A DNA stretch of 64,000 nucleotides, taken from the NCBI RefSeq assembly GCF_020559915.1, contig NZ_JAJCLZ010000001.1:1-64000 (forward strand), written 5' to 3'. Shown piece by piece: positions 52,762 to 62,168 of this stretch. This stretch comes from Ruminococcus sp. 210702-SL.1.03. Lineage in GTDB: Bacteria > Bacillota > Clostridia > Oscillospirales > Ruminococcaceae. The notes under the pieces are model-generated. The model was not told where the DNA came from. It saw only the letters and a list, made by a program, of their open reading frames with translations, and ran no database searches. Numbering within the stretch: the stretch's first letter is position 1; each line of letters opens with the position of its first letter. The position numbers and the translations under genes were made by a program.

Positions 52762-53404
52762 CAAGCGAAAGAAAAAAAACGAGAACATACTCGGGCTGAT
52801 GATCTTCGTCATAATTATGCTGCTGATAGCGGTGGGTATTTTGATAATATTTCGCCAGCCCGAAACGCAGAACAAGGCGAAGAACTTTTTTACATACCCC
52901 ACCGAGTACGAGGAATACGTTATAAAATACTCGGCGGAGTACGATATAGACCCGCGCTACATTTTCGCGGTGATAAACACCGAGAGCCACTTTGACCCGC
53001 AGGCGGAGTCGGAAGTGGGTGCGCGCGGACTTATGCAGATAATGCCCGACGCTTTTGACTGGATAAAATTTCGGCTGAACGACGAGCGCGACATAACCTT
53101 TGACGATATGTACGACCCCGAGCTGAACATTCAGTACGGCTGCTATATGCTTTCATATCTCTATCAGGATTTTGACGAAAGTTATGAGCTGGCGGCGGGT
53201 GCATATCATCAGGGAATGAACGCCGTGCACGGCTGGATAGAGGACGGCACGATAGACCCAGAGCATTTCAGCATAAACGAAAACCTAGATGACGTACCAT
53301 CTGAGCTTACACGAGATTATATTTACAAGGTCATGAAAGCCTTTGAAAAATATAAGAACAATTCACAGCTAGAGGAGGATATTAACAATGGAAAATACGA
53401 ATAG
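52754..53404 (+). CDS. Membrane-anchored lytic transglycosylase (SLT domain)
   Basis: The 216-residue protein has a basic N-terminus, one membrane helix (about 13-33) and an outer SLT/lysozyme-like domain. Catalytic Glu E77 is in VINTESHFDP, followed by GARGLMQIMPDAF and GAYHQGMNAVHGW. It cleaves peptidoglycan glycan strands. It overlaps coaE by eight bases and the next gene by 17. Confidence 0.9.
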   Translation: MANKRKKKNENILGLMIFVIIMLLIAVGILIIFRQPETQNKAKNFFTYPTEYEEYVIKYSAEYDIDPRYIFAVINTESHFDPQAESEVGARGLMQIMPDAFDWIKFRLNDERDITFDDMYDPELNIQYGCYMLSYLYQDFDESYELAAGAYHQGMNAVHGWIEDGTIDPEHFSINENLDDVPSELTRDYIYKVMKAFEKYKNNSQLEEDINNGKYE

Positions 53405-54794
53405 ATCGCCCGGCGAAGAGCTTGCCGCAAAACTGCTCGAAGAACCCAAAAATGCGGGACTTATCATGAGCGATGAAGAGATAGCCGCAGCTGACGGCTT
53501 TTGCGAGGACTACAAGAAGTTCCTCAACGCCGCAAAGACCGAGCGCGAGGCCTGTACAGAGGCTATCAAGCGCGCGAAAGCGGCAGGATTTACCGAGTAC
53601 GACCCCACCGCCGACTACAAAGCGGGCGATAAATTCTATTTCTGCAACCGTGAAAAGTCGGTGATACTTACTGTAATGGGCAAAAAGCCGCTTGCAGAGG
53701 GCATACGCCTTGCCGCGGCGCACATAGACTCTCCCCGCCTGGACCTCAAGCAGCACCCGCTTTACGAAGACCGCGAGCTTGCGCTCTTTAAGACGCACTA
53801 TTACGGCGGTATAAAGAAGTACCAGTGGACTACTATACCCATGTCGCTGCACGGCGTTATTGTAAAGGCTAACGGCGAAAAGGTCAGCGTAGCCATCGGC
53901 GAGGACGAGGGCGACCCCGTTTTCTGCGTTACCGATCTGCTGATACACCTCGCTTCCGAGCAGATGAAGAGAACGCTTGCGGAGGGCGTAAAGGGCGAAG
54001 AGCTGAACCTGCTGATAGGCTCTCGCCCCTTCAAGGACGACAAGGTATCTAAGAAAGTAAAGCTCAACATAATGTCGATACTCAACGAAAAGTACGGCAT
54101 CACCGAGCACGATTTCGTTTCGGCAGAGCTGGAGATAGTGCCCGCTTTCAAGGCGCGCGACCTCGGCTTTGACAGAAGCATGGTAGGCGGCTACGGTCAG
54201 GACGACAGAGTTTGCTCCTACCCCGCGCTTCAGGCTATACTCGACTGCGAAGCCCCTGAGCACACCTGCATGACTATCCTCACTGATAAAGAAGAAACAG
54301 GCAGCGATGGCAACACGGGTCTTAACAGCTCTTATCTGCCCTATTTCATCGACGATCTTGCAGCTAAGCAGGGCGCGAAGGGTCATAACGTTATCAGCAA
54401 GTCGCTTTGCCTTTCGGCTGACGTAAACGCCGCGGAAGACCCGACATTTGCAGACGTTACCGAAACGCGCAACGCCTCAAAGCTCAACTACGGCGTAGTG
54501 ATCACGAAGTACACGGGCGCTCGCGGCAAGAGCGGTACATCTGACGCTTCGGCTGAATTTGTCGGCAGGATAAGAAAGATGATGAACGACGGCGGCGTTA
54601 TCTGGCAGACCGGCGAGCTCGGCAAGGTAGACGCAGGCGGCGGAGGAACGGTAGCGCAGTACATCGCGAACCTCGACATGGACGTTATCGACGTAGGCGT
54701 GCCAGTTCTCTCTATGCACGCGCCTTTTGAAGTTACCGCAAAGCTCGACACATACATGGCGTACAAGGCATTCTCGGTATTCTTTAAAGACTAA
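53388..54794 (+). CDS. M18-family zinc aminopeptidase
   Basis: The 468-residue metallopeptidase has the M18 features: first zinc ligand in AAHIDSPRLDLK, catalytic Glu pair in TDKEETGSDG, SADVNAAEDPT and the final His ligand in LSMHAPFEV. It removes N-terminal residues, often Asp/Glu or neutral. It lies at the end of the operon, with a terminator behind. Confidence 0.92.
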   Translation: MENTNRSPGEELAAKLLEEPKNAGLIMSDEEIAAADGFCEDYKKFLNAAKTEREACTEAIKRAKAAGFTEYDPTADYKAGDKFYFCNREKSVILTVMGKKPLAEGIRLAAAHIDSPRLDLKQHPLYEDRELALFKTHYYGGIKKYQWTTIPMSLHGVIVKANGEKVSVAIGEDEGDPVFCVTDLLIHLASEQMKRTLAEGVKGEELNLLIGSRPFKDDKVSKKVKLNIMSILNEKYGITEHDFVSAELEIVPAFKARDLGFDRSMVGGYGQDDRVCSYPALQAILDCEAPEHTCMTILTDKEETGSDGNTGLNSSYLPYFIDDLAAKQGAKGHNVISKSLCLSADVNAAEDPTFADVTETRNASKLNYGVVITKYTGARGKSGTSDASAEFVGRIRKMMNDGGVIWQTGELGKVDAGGGGTVAQYIANLDMDVIDVGVPVLSMHAPFEVTAKLDTYMAYKAFSVFFKD

Positions 54795-54805
54795 ATAAAT
54801 AACAA

Positions 54806-54846
54806 CAGCCGCAGGGTGAAACAAAGCACTCTGCGGCTAATTTTTT
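54806..54846 (+). terminator. Terminator after the M18 aminopeptidase gene
   Basis: AGCCGCAGGGTG (54807-54818) pairs with CACTCTGCGGCT (54827-54838) with a G-U pair, followed by AATTTTTT. Confidence 0.85.
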
Positions 54847-54883
54847 GCATAAAAAAGCTGCGGATATTTCACCGCAGCTTTTG
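54846..54883 (-). terminator. Terminator after ireB
   Basis: AAAAGCTGCGG (54853-54863) pairs with CCGCAGCTTTT (54872-54882); T-run on the minus strand. Confidence 0.85.
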
Positions 54884-54904
54884 CTTTTTATAACATATAT
54901 AACG

Positions 54905-55153
54905 TTACTTTACGTTAAGGTAACTCTTTACAAGCTCCTGTAAAAGTTCATCTCTGTCTATATGACGGATCAAGCTTCTAGCGTTATTGTATGTTGTTAT
55001 GTAGGTCGGGTCTTCGGAAAGAATGTAGCCTACTATCTGATTTATAGGGTTATAGCCCTTTTCAACCAGCGCGGCGTACACCGTCTGGAGGTCTGATCTT
55101 AACCGGCTGTCATTTTCCTTGACTACCGAAAATTCTACTGTCTGTTCGTGCAT
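54905..55153 (-). CDS. ireB: IreB-family regulatory phosphoprotein (DUF965)
   Basis: The 82-residue protein closely matches the IreB/DUF965 family ([38 protein letters not shown]). In Enterococcus faecalis IreB is a Thr-phosphorylated target of the PASTA kinase IreK and limits cephalosporin resistance. A PASTA-type kinase-like gene is 7 kb away, but it looks catalytically inactive, so the active kinase is expected elsewhere. Confidence 0.92.
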   Translation of the reverse strand: MHEQTVEFSVVKENDSRLRSDLQTVYAALVEKGYNPINQIVGYILSEDPTYITTYNNARSLIRHIDRDELLQELVKSYLNVK

Positions 55154-55201
55154 GAAAGCTCAACTCCTTTTCCTACTATAATTTATTCTGACTGCAATAC
55201 T

Positions 55202-55230
55202 ATTATACCGCATTTCTTTAAAAATAACAA
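55202..55230 (-). promoter_or_regulatory. Sigma-A promoter of ireB
   Basis: On the minus strand TTGTTA (55225-55230), 17 bp, TATAAT (55202-55207). Confidence 0.85.
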
Positions 55231-55280
55231 GCCTTTCAGAAAAAGATTGTACACACTGCACAAATTTCAACACGCGAATT

Positions 55281-57695
55281 TTACATTCTGAGTTCTGCGC
55301 CGTGCTCCTTTAGCGCATTTACTATCTTTTCCATAGTCTTGTCAGCCTGCTCGTCGGTAAGAGTGCCGTCGTGCGAACGCAGTGTCAGCGCGTAAGAAAC
55401 GCTCTTCTTGTCTTCGGCTATCTGCTTGCCCTTGTAAATATCGAAAAGCGTTACCTTTTCGAGGATAGCTCCGCCTGCTTTTCTTATCGTCTTTTCGATA
55501 ACTGCGGCGGGCAGCTCGTCGTCGCAAACCAGCGAGATGTCGCGGGTGGTAGCGGGGTACTTAGGCAGCGGCTTGTAAGTCTTTTCCTCGGTGCAGAGCG
55601 CCATAAGCTCAGGCAGATTTACCTTAGCGGCATACGCACGACAGCCGATACCGTAATTCTCCAGAGTTTCGGGGTGCAGTTCGCCGAATATTGCAAGCTC
55701 TGTGCCATTAGCGGTGATAACTGCGCATCTGCCGGGGTGGAAAGCGGCAGCCTCGCCGAAAGCGGTATTTTCATCAGGGCGTGCAACATCGTACTCGGGC
55801 GCGCCGCACTTTTTCAGCAGCTCTTCCACAATTCCCTTGATGGTGTAGAAATCTACGCTGCCGTTTGTATCATAAATACCGACGCCGAGTCTTTCTGGCT
55901 CGTTAGGCAGCACCTCTCCCTCTACAGGCAGGTACTCGTTGCCAAGCTCGAAAGCGTAGCACTCGGGGTTACGATAGCTGTAATTGCGAGCCAAAACTTC
56001 GCAAACCGAGGGGAGAATGGTAGTTCTCATAACGCTGGTGTCCTCGCCGAGGGGGTTCATGATCTTAACAACGTTTCTCAGCGGGCTGTTTTCGGGAAGT
56101 CTTATCTTATCGAAATACTTAGGCGAGATGAACGAAAAAGTAGTGATCTCGTTTACGCCCATGCCGAGCATTGCCGCAGTAACGTTTCTGTCAAACTTCT
56201 GCTTGCGGGTCAGCTTAGCTTCGGCAACGCCGCGGATTATGGTATCCGGTATCTTGTTGTAACCGTACAGGCGGGCAACTTCCTCTGCAAGGTCAGCTTT
56301 GCATTCTATGTCTATTCTGTAATAAGGCGCATAAGCCTTGCCGTCCTTGATGGTGAAGTTAAGACGGGTGAGGTACTCTTCCATCTCAGCGGCGGGTATC
56401 TCAGTGCCTAAGAAGCTGTTTATCCAGTCGGGGTCGAAAACTACGCCCTCGCGGTTCTTATTTGACTTATCGCAGTCGATGTATGTCTTTACTACTTCGC
56501 CGCATCCGAGCATTTCTACAAGCTCGAAAGCTCTCATCAGCGCGGGGAAAGTGTTTTCGGGGTCAAGACCCTTTTCAAAACGTGCGGATGCGTCAGTCCT
56601 CATGCCGAGCTTCTTAGCGGTGGTTCTTACGCTTGCGCCGTCGAAGCAGGCAGACTCAAATACTACTGCGGTGGTGTCGTCCATGATACCACTGTACTCG
56701 CCGCCCATTACGCCTGCTACGGCTACGGGCTTGTTCTCATCGGCGATAACGAGCATTTCTTCCGAAAGTTTGCGCTCTACGCCATCGAGAGTGGTTATGC
56801 TCTCCCCTGCCTTAGCGTTGCGAATGTTGATCTTAGCGCCGTCAACATAGCGCAGGTCGAAGGCGTGCATAGGCTGACCATACTCGAGCATTACATAGTT
56901 TGTGATGTCAACAAAGTTGTTGATGGGGCGCACGCCGCTTGCGCGCAGGCGCTCTCTCATCCATCTGGGCGAAGGGCCTATCTTTACGTTCTTGACGTAG
57001 CCGCACATATATCTCGGGCAGAGCTTTTCGTTGTGTATCTCTACCGACATTATTTCGTTTATATCGCCGTCGATGCCTGTGAACTTAGGCTCTTTGATGT
57101 CGGCGGGAACGTTGAAAGTTGCAGCAGCTTCTCTCGCCAGACCGATAACAGAAAGGCAGTCGGGGCGGTTAGAGGTTATCTCAAACTCTACTTTCTTATC
57201 GTTGAAGCCGATAGCTTCTCTTATATCCATGCCGACGGTCTTGTCGCAGTCGTCGCCGAGGATAAAAATGCCGTCCTCTATCGCGTAAGGGAAATCATGC
57301 AGGGTAAGCCCCAGTTCGTCGAGCGAGCAAAGCATACCGTTAGAAGCCACGCCGCGCAGCTTGCCCTTAGTTATCTTCACCTTTTTGCCCTCGTGAAGCA
57401 CGGTGGACTTATGCTTAGCGGTAGGCACATAGTCGCCTACGTTTACGTTCTGCGCGCCTGTAACTATCTGGATAGGCTCAGCCTCGCCAACGTCTATCTG
57501 CGTGATGAACATATGGTCAGAATCGGGGTGGCGCTCAGTAGAAAGCACCTTGCCTACTACTACGTTAGAGAGAAAATCTCCTTCTTCGCCCCAGCACTCT
57601 ACCTTAGAGCCTGAAAGGGTAATCTCATCGCAGAATTTCTTTATATCGCACTTGCAGTCAACATAATCCGCAAGCCATCTCATTGAAAGATCCAT
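55281..57695 (-). CDS. pheT: Phenylalanyl-tRNA synthetase beta subunit
   Basis: The 804-residue subunit has the full bacterial domain set: tRNA-binding EMAP-like domain (about 40-150), B3/B4 editing domain (about 210-400; PINNFVDITNYVMLEYGQPMHAFD region), B5, catalytic-like core, and the C-terminal FDX-ACB anticodon-binding domain (YPATTRDISLVC to the end). It pairs with PheS as an alpha2-beta2 enzyme and follows it by 24 bases. Confidence 0.96.
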   Translation of the reverse strand: MDLSMRWLADYVDCKCDIKKFCDEITLSGSKVECWGEEGDFLSNVVVGKVLSTERHPDSDHMFITQIDVGEAEPIQIVTGAQNVNVGDYVPTAKHKSTVLHEGKKVKITKGKLRGVASNGMLCSLDELGLTLHDFPYAIEDGIFILGDDCDKTVGMDIREAIGFNDKKVEFEITSNRPDCLSVIGLAREAAATFNVPADIKEPKFTGIDGDINEIMSVEIHNEKLCPRYMCGYVKNVKIGPSPRWMRERLRASGVRPINNFVDITNYVMLEYGQPMHAFDLRYVDGAKINIRNAKAGESITTLDGVERKLSEEMLVIADENKPVAVAGVMGGEYSGIMDDTTAVVFESACFDGASVRTTAKKLGMRTDASARFEKGLDPENTFPALMRAFELVEMLGCGEVVKTYIDCDKSNKNREGVVFDPDWINSFLGTEIPAAEMEEYLTRLNFTIKDGKAYAPYYRIDIECKADLAEEVARLYGYNKIPDTIIRGVAEAKLTRKQKFDRNVTAAMLGMGVNEITTFSFISPKYFDKIRLPENSPLRNVVKIMNPLGEDTSVMRTTILPSVCEVLARNYSYRNPECYAFELGNEYLPVEGEVLPNEPERLGVGIYDTNGSVDFYTIKGIVEELLKKCGAPEYDVARPDENTAFGEAAAFHPGRCAVITANGTELAIFGELHPETLENYGIGCRAYAAKVNLPELMALCTEEKTYKPLPKYPATTRDISLVCDDELPAAVIEKTIRKAGGAILEKVTLFDIYKGKQIAEDKKSVSYALTLRSHDGTLTDEQADKTMEKIVNALKEHGAELRM

Positions 57696-57719
57696 TTATA
57701 TTAACCTCCGTTCGATTTA

Positions 57720-58739
57720 TCAAAACTGCTCCAAAAATCTCATATCGTTTTCGTACAGCAGACGCATATCGTTGATATTGTATCTGCCCATCGTGATTCT
57801 TTCAAGACCGATGCCGAAAGCGAAACCGCTGTAAACTTCGGGGTCGATGCCGCAGCCCTCGAGTACCTTTGGGTGTACCATTCCCGAGCCGAGCAACTCT
57901 ACATAGCCCTCCTGCTTGCACATCGAGCAGCCCTTGCCGTGGCAGTTAAAGCACATGAGATCTACCTCTGCGGAAGGCTCAGTGTATGGGAAGTGGTGCG
58001 GACGGAAGCGAAGCTGAGTGTCCTCGCCGTAAAGGCGCTTGAGCAGCATTTCAAGCGTGCCCTTGAGGTCAGCCATTGTGATGCCCTTATCTATAACAAG
58101 ACCCTCTATCTGATGGAAGAGCGGCGAATGAGTAGCGTCAACTGCGTCGGAGCGATAAACTCTGCCGGGCGAGATTATGCGTATCGGCGGCTTCATCTTC
58201 TCCATAGTGCGAATCTGAACGCCGGAGGTCTGTGTTCTCAGCAGTACGTTTTCGTTGATGTAGAAAGTATCCTGCGTATCGCGCGCGGGGTGATGCTTAG
58301 GCATATTCAGCGCCTCAAAACAATAGTGGTCGGTTTCTACCTCAGGGCCTTCAACTATATCGAAGCCCATGCCGAGGAAAACTTCCTCTACCTCTGCAAG
58401 AGTAGCATTGAGGGGGTGAGCGTTGCCGAGCTTAGGGGCTTTTCCCGGCAGGGTAACGTCGAGCCTTTCTGCCTCTAGCTTCACAGCCGCAGCCTTGCTC
58501 TTTATAGCGTTCTGCGCCGATGTAACTGCCTGCTCAATGTCGGCGCGCACCTTATTGGCAAGCTGACCGATAACGGGCCTTTCTTCAGGCGAAAGCTTTC
58601 CCATCTGTTTCAGGATAGCCGTGATCTCGCCCTTTTTGCCGAGAAAACGTACTCTTATATCGTCGAGCGATTTCAGATCGGCAGCGTGCGAAAGTTCTTC
58701 TTTAGCTTTGAGTTCTATCTCTTTAAGCTGTTCTGTCAT
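57720..58739 (-). CDS. pheS: Phenylalanyl-tRNA synthetase alpha subunit
   Basis: The 339-residue catalytic subunit has the N-terminal coiled coil (1-85) and class II core with motifs VEGPEVETDHYCFEALNMPKHHPAR, LLRTQTSGVQIRTM, and GIGLERITMGRYNINDMR (motif 3). The ATG at 58739 follows GGAGG; the ORF is open further up into the T-box terminator. Expression is controlled by a T-box leader. Confidence 0.96.
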   Translation of the reverse strand: MTEQLKEIELKAKEELSHAADLKSLDDIRVRFLGKKGEITAILKQMGKLSPEERPVIGQLANKVRADIEQAVTSAQNAIKSKAAAVKLEAERLDVTLPGKAPKLGNAHPLNATLAEVEEVFLGMGFDIVEGPEVETDHYCFEALNMPKHHPARDTQDTFYINENVLLRTQTSGVQIRTMEKMKPPIRIISPGRVYRSDAVDATHSPLFHQIEGLVIDKGITMADLKGTLEMLLKRLYGEDTQLRFRPHHFPYTEPSAEVDLMCFNCHGKGCSMCKQEGYVELLGSGMVHPKVLEGCGIDPEVYSGFAFGIGLERITMGRYNINDMRLLYENDMRFLEQF

Positions 58740-58772
58740 TTTCTTTTCCTCCGATTCAAATAATTTGCAAAT

Positions 58773-59033
58773 AAAAAAAGCCTTTATCCCGCCGCAACGG
58801 GACAAGGCTTAGTAAAAGCTTGTTTATTACCACCCATATCAGCAAAAGGAAGCTGTTACTCCCCGACCCTTAACGCAGGTATACGTTTTCGCCTACTCAG
58901 ATTTCAGCAAAACCGCTCGCAAGTGAAACTTCGTGCTTTTGCGCAGTTTGGACGTGCTTACAGACTATGGCACATTCTCTCTGGAAAACCGCAGCTGCAA
59001 AAGCCTACTCTTCTTGGTCACAGCGTTTTATAC
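58773..59033 (-). promoter_or_regulatory. T-box riboswitch leader of pheST
   Basis: The minus-strand leader has a long stem I region, the T-box core ATGGGTGGTAATAAAC, and an intrinsic terminator (AAGCCTTGTCCCG with CGGGATAAAGGCTT, then seven T, 58773-58810). TGGT in the bulge would pair with ACCA at a tRNA end. A TTC followed by A (58925-58927) is the probable specifier codon, fitting tRNA-Phe. Uncharged tRNA-Phe would allow read-through into pheS. The core differs from the common TGGNACCGCG by having TGGTAATAAAC. Confidence 0.85.
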
Positions 59034-59039
59034 AAATAC

Positions 59040-59068
59040 ATTATAGCACACCGTGCGCCATTTTTCAA
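59040..59068 (-). promoter_or_regulatory. Sigma-A promoter of the pheST leader
   Basis: On the minus strand TTGAAA (59063-59068), 17 bp, TATAAT (59040-59045), immediately before the T-box leader. Confidence 0.85.
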
Positions 59069-59122
59069 GCGGTTCACAGAAATTTTACACATATGCGCCG
59101 CCATTTGCCGCCGTTTCTGGCA

Positions 59123-59151
59123 TTGAAAATCTGCGGGATATGTGCTATAAT
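59123..59151 (+). promoter_or_regulatory. Sigma-A promoter of the aldo/keto reductase gene
   Basis: TTGAAA (59123-59128), 17 bp, TATAAT (59146-59151), divergent from the pheST promoter. Confidence 0.85.
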
Positions 59152-59184
59152 ATACACAAACTTATCTGAGGAGGTATCTTATTT

Positions 59185-60180
59185 ATGTACACACCTGACG
59201 AACATCGCTATGAAAAAATGGTATACAACCGCTGCGGAAATAGCGGATTAAAGCTGCCCGCCGTTTCGCTAGGCTTTTGGAAGAATTTTGGCCACGAGGG
59301 TTGCTACGCCAATATGCTCGAGATGGCACACACCGCTTTCGACCTCGGCATTACGCACTTCGACCTTGCCAACAATTACGGCAATCCTTTCAACGGAAGC
59401 GCTGAGGAAAACCTCGGTCGCATACTGAAAGACGGCATGATGGCTTACCGCAACGAGCTTGTTATCTCGACAAAAGCGGGTTACGAGATGTGGGACGGGC
59501 CTTACGGCGGCAGAGGCGGTTCGCGCAAATATCTTACCGCTTCGCTCGATGCCAGTTTGAAACGCATGGGACTAGATTACGTTGACATCTACTACCACCA
59601 TCTTCCTGACCACGAAACGCCTGTTGAAGAAACCGCGCTTGCGCTGGACAACGCCGTGAAGCAGGGCAAGGCGCTGTATGTCGGCATATCGAACTACAAT
59701 TCGGCGCAGGCGGCTGAGATAACGGCGATCTTCCGCGAGCTGAAAACGCCTTTCATCATAAACCAGCCCTCCTATTCCATGCTCAACCGCTGGATAGAAT
59801 CGGACGGTCTGGACAAATGGGCGCTTGAAAACGGTGTCGGCATTTCAGTCTACTCACCGCTTTATCAGGGTCTGCTGACGGACAAGTACATCATGGGCGT
59901 TCCCGCAGATTCGCGCATCGGCAAGGGCGATACATGGATAGGCGGCGAGCTTGACGAAAAAATGCACGCCAAGTTGAAAGCCCTCGGCGAGATCGCAACA
60001 GCGCGCGCCCAAAAGCTTTCGCAGATGGCGCTTTCGTGGGTGCTGAGCAACAAAGCCGTCACCACCGTGCTGATAGGCGCGAGCCGACCATCGCAAATAA
60101 TCGAAAACGCGGCGTGCGTTGAAAAGCTGACTTTTACAGACAAAGAGCGCGCGGCTATTGAGGAAATACTTAGCAGATAA
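59185..60180 (+). CDS. Aldo/keto reductase (YghZ / L-glyceraldehyde-3-phosphate reductase-like)
   Basis: The 331-residue NADPH-dependent oxidoreductase has the AKR catalytic set: D60 and Y65 (HFDLANNYGNP), K97 (STKAGYE) and His in YYHHLPDHE. The C-terminal NADP motif LIGASRPSQIIEN is present. It is closest in pattern to YghZ/Kv-beta-like AKRs, which reduce toxic aldehydes. The substrate is not certain. SD GAGGAGGT is clear. Confidence 0.9.
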   Translation: MYTPDEHRYEKMVYNRCGNSGLKLPAVSLGFWKNFGHEGCYANMLEMAHTAFDLGITHFDLANNYGNPFNGSAEENLGRILKDGMMAYRNELVISTKAGYEMWDGPYGGRGGSRKYLTASLDASLKRMGLDYVDIYYHHLPDHETPVEETALALDNAVKQGKALYVGISNYNSAQAAEITAIFRELKTPFIINQPSYSMLNRWIESDGLDKWALENGVGISVYSPLYQGLLTDKYIMGVPADSRIGKGDTWIGGELDEKMHAKLKALGEIATARAQKLSQMALSWVLSNKAVTTVLIGASRPSQIIENAACVEKLTFTDKERAAIEEILSR

Positions 60181-60183
60181 AAA

Positions 60184-60225
60184 AACCGCACATGGTGCAA
60201 AAGCGCGCCGTGTGCGGATCTTTTT
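60184..60225 (+). terminator. Terminator after the aldo/keto reductase gene
   Basis: CCGCACATGG (60186-60195) pairs with CCGTGTGCGG (60209-60218) with one G-U pair, followed by ATCTTTTTATT. Confidence 0.85.
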
Positions 60226-60227
60226 AT

Positions 60228-60836
60228 TTACGCTGTCCGTGTCTTGAAAACGCGGGTATACGCCTGACGAATAACGGGGAGCATTATCGACGACATTACA
60301 AGCTCGATGGGGAGCATTAGCACGTTTTTGATAAGACGAGGGGTCATCCAGATCTTGAAAGCTGTCCATTCTGAACCGCTCATGAACGGAAAATTGCGGT
60401 TTGTGTACGAATAATACAGCACCGAAGAAGTCAGTACCAGCTGGCAGATCACCACCACGAGCACTCGCGAAATGACAATACCCGTGATGAGCTGCTTGCC
60501 GGTCGCCTTTTTGTAAAGTATCACGCCGTAGATCATTGCCGCGATAAGCTTTACAACGAGCAGTCCGAAATTGTAATCGCGCGCCTTAAAGCCGTCGAGG
60601 AAATAGCCCATTACGTCGATACCGGTTGTCGCGATCATCGTTACAACAGGGCCGTAAAGCATCGCTACCGCCATAATTCCTAAAAACGCGAATGTGATAC
60701 GCAGGTCAGCACTGATATTAATTGCGAGGTTTCGCAGCACTATCGAAAGCGCCATAAGCATACCCGTTACCGTAATGGTAGTTACCTTTTTCAGTTCGCC
60801 TGCCGAATCTGAAAACAAAGAAAAAAAGCTCTTCAT
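60228..60836 (-). CDS. folT: Folate ECF transporter substrate-binding (S) component
   Basis: The 202-residue protein has about six membrane helices and an FolT-type sequence (ITVTGMLMALSIVLRNLAIN, FLGIMAVAMLYGPVVTM, VVVICQLVLTSSVLYYS, and FKIWMTPRLIKNVLMLP). It would capture folate and load it onto a shared ECF energising module encoded elsewhere. The THF riboswitch directly upstream independently supports folate as substrate. ATG at 60836 follows GGAGGT. Confidence 0.93.
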   Translation of the reverse strand: MKSFFSLFSDSAGELKKVTTITVTGMLMALSIVLRNLAINISADLRITFAFLGIMAVAMLYGPVVTMIATTGIDVMGYFLDGFKARDYNFGLLVVKLIAAMIYGVILYKKATGKQLITGIVISRVLVVVICQLVLTSSVLYYSYTNRNFPFMSGSEWTAFKIWMTPRLIKNVLMLPIELVMSSIMLPVIRQAYTRVFKTRTA

Positions 60837-60912
60837 AATATACCTCCTTTTATGCGAGCCAAAACAGCTTCGTGCATAATTCAAGGCTTATAAAGAGCTT
60901 TAAATTATACAT

Positions 60913-61013
60913 TCAGCGGGATGCAAGATCTGCACCGCAAGGGTTTTACCCTTTTCGTCTGAACGACAACTCCCCGTTCGTTCAGCACTTAACGCGCAGA
61001 CCTCTACTCTGTA
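60913..61013 (-). promoter_or_regulatory. Tetrahydrofolate (THF) riboswitch
   Basis: The minus strand contains the conserved blocks of the THF riboswitch in order: AGAGTAGAGG, GCGCGTTAAGTG, GGGAGTTGTC, ACGAAAAGGG, and GCGGTGCAGATCTTGCATCC then CGCT closing the first stem. It lies between pfkA and folT. An inverted repeat near the folT ribosome site (TTATGC / GCATAA) suggests translational control, but the switching structure is not certain. Confidence 0.9.
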
Positions 61014-61055
61014 ATGATATAATCAGGCGGAACGCTTGCCGCCGTATATCCAAGA

Positions 61056-62024
61056 TCAATATGCGGTATCGTAGAAAATATCGTACCTCTGATCGATGAA
61101 AGGCTTCTTCATTGCAAGACCTTCCTGAAGATCAATATCGTATACCTTACCGTCTTTAAGACCAATTATTCTGTTGCCGATGCCCTGCTCAAGCAGCTCT
61201 ACCGCGTGGTAACCCATTTCGGTAGCGATAACTCTGTCGCGAAGTGTAGGCGAACCGCCGCGCTGAACGTGACCCAGTACGGTAACTCTCGACTCTATTC
61301 CGGTCATTTCCTGAAGAGTTCTCGAAATATTCTCGGTCTGGCCAACGCCCTCAGCTACAACGATGATGAAGTGGTGCTTGCCGCCCTTTTCGTTCTTGGT
61401 CTTCACCATCTTAGCTGCGATAGCGTCGAGGTCGTAAGGACGCTCGAGGGTGATAACAGCCTCTGCGCCAACTGCAATGGCAACGTTTACTGCTATAAAG
61501 CCGGCCTTTCTTCCCATTACTTCTACTACCGAGCAGCGGTCGTGCGACTGGGTAGTGTCGCGCAGCTTGTCGATCATCTCTACCGCAGTGTTCATAGCGG
61601 TATCGTAACCGATAGTATATTCTGTGCACTGAATATCGTTATCAATAGTGCCGGGGATGCCTACGCAGGGGATCCCTACGGAAGAAAGATCTCCCGCGCC
61701 TCTGAACGAACCGTCGCCGCCGATAACGACGAGTCCCTCAAGACCCAGTTCTTCGCAGGCAGCTTTGCCCTTAAGTACGCCGTCCATATTTCTGAATTCG
61801 GGACAGCGGGCTGTATACAGGCAGGTACCGCCTCTCTGGATAATTCCCGAAACGCTTCTTGCAGTCATTTCTTCAAATTCACGATTCAGAAGTCCTACAT
61901 ATCCTCTCTGGATACCAACAACTTCCATGCCCTTAGAAAGTGCTGCGCGAGTTACTGCTCTTACCGCGGCGTTCATTCCAGGAGCGTCGCCTCCGCTGGT
62001 CAATACACCGATCTTCTTAGCCAT
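61056..62024 (-). CDS. pfkA: ATP-dependent 6-phosphofructokinase
   Basis: The 322-residue glycolytic kinase has the ATP site GGDAPGMNAAVR, the GGDGSFRGA phosphate loop, the catalytic TIDND segment, and MGRKAGFIA with effector-site residues. It phosphorylates fructose-6-phosphate. It has its own promoter and is followed by the THF riboswitch and folT. Confidence 0.96.
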   Translation of the reverse strand: MAKKIGVLTSGGDAPGMNAAVRAVTRAALSKGMEVVGIQRGYVGLLNREFEEMTARSVSGIIQRGGTCLYTARCPEFRNMDGVLKGKAACEELGLEGLVVIGGDGSFRGAGDLSSVGIPCVGIPGTIDNDIQCTEYTIGYDTAMNTAVEMIDKLRDTTQSHDRCSVVEVMGRKAGFIAVNVAIAVGAEAVITLERPYDLDAIAAKMVKTKNEKGGKHHFIIVVAEGVGQTENISRTLQEMTGIESRVTVLGHVQRGGSPTLRDRVIATEMGYHAVELLEQGIGNRIIGLKDGKVYDIDLQEGLAMKKPFIDQRYDIFYDTAY

Positions 62025-62091
62025 ATCTGTTCCTCCAAATCAATATTGCCTTATAAACATAAATATCTCAGCAAAGAAATACTTTATTACT

Positions 62092-62120
62092 ATAATACCA
62101 CAAACAAATGTTAGTGTCAA
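62092..62120 (-). promoter_or_regulatory. Sigma-A promoter of pfkA
   Basis: On the minus strand TTGACA (62115-62120), 17 bp, TATTAT (62092-62097). Confidence 0.85.
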
Positions 62121-62168
62121 GCGTTTTAATAAAAATTTCAAACGTTTTCGACACACTTGTGTCAGCTT

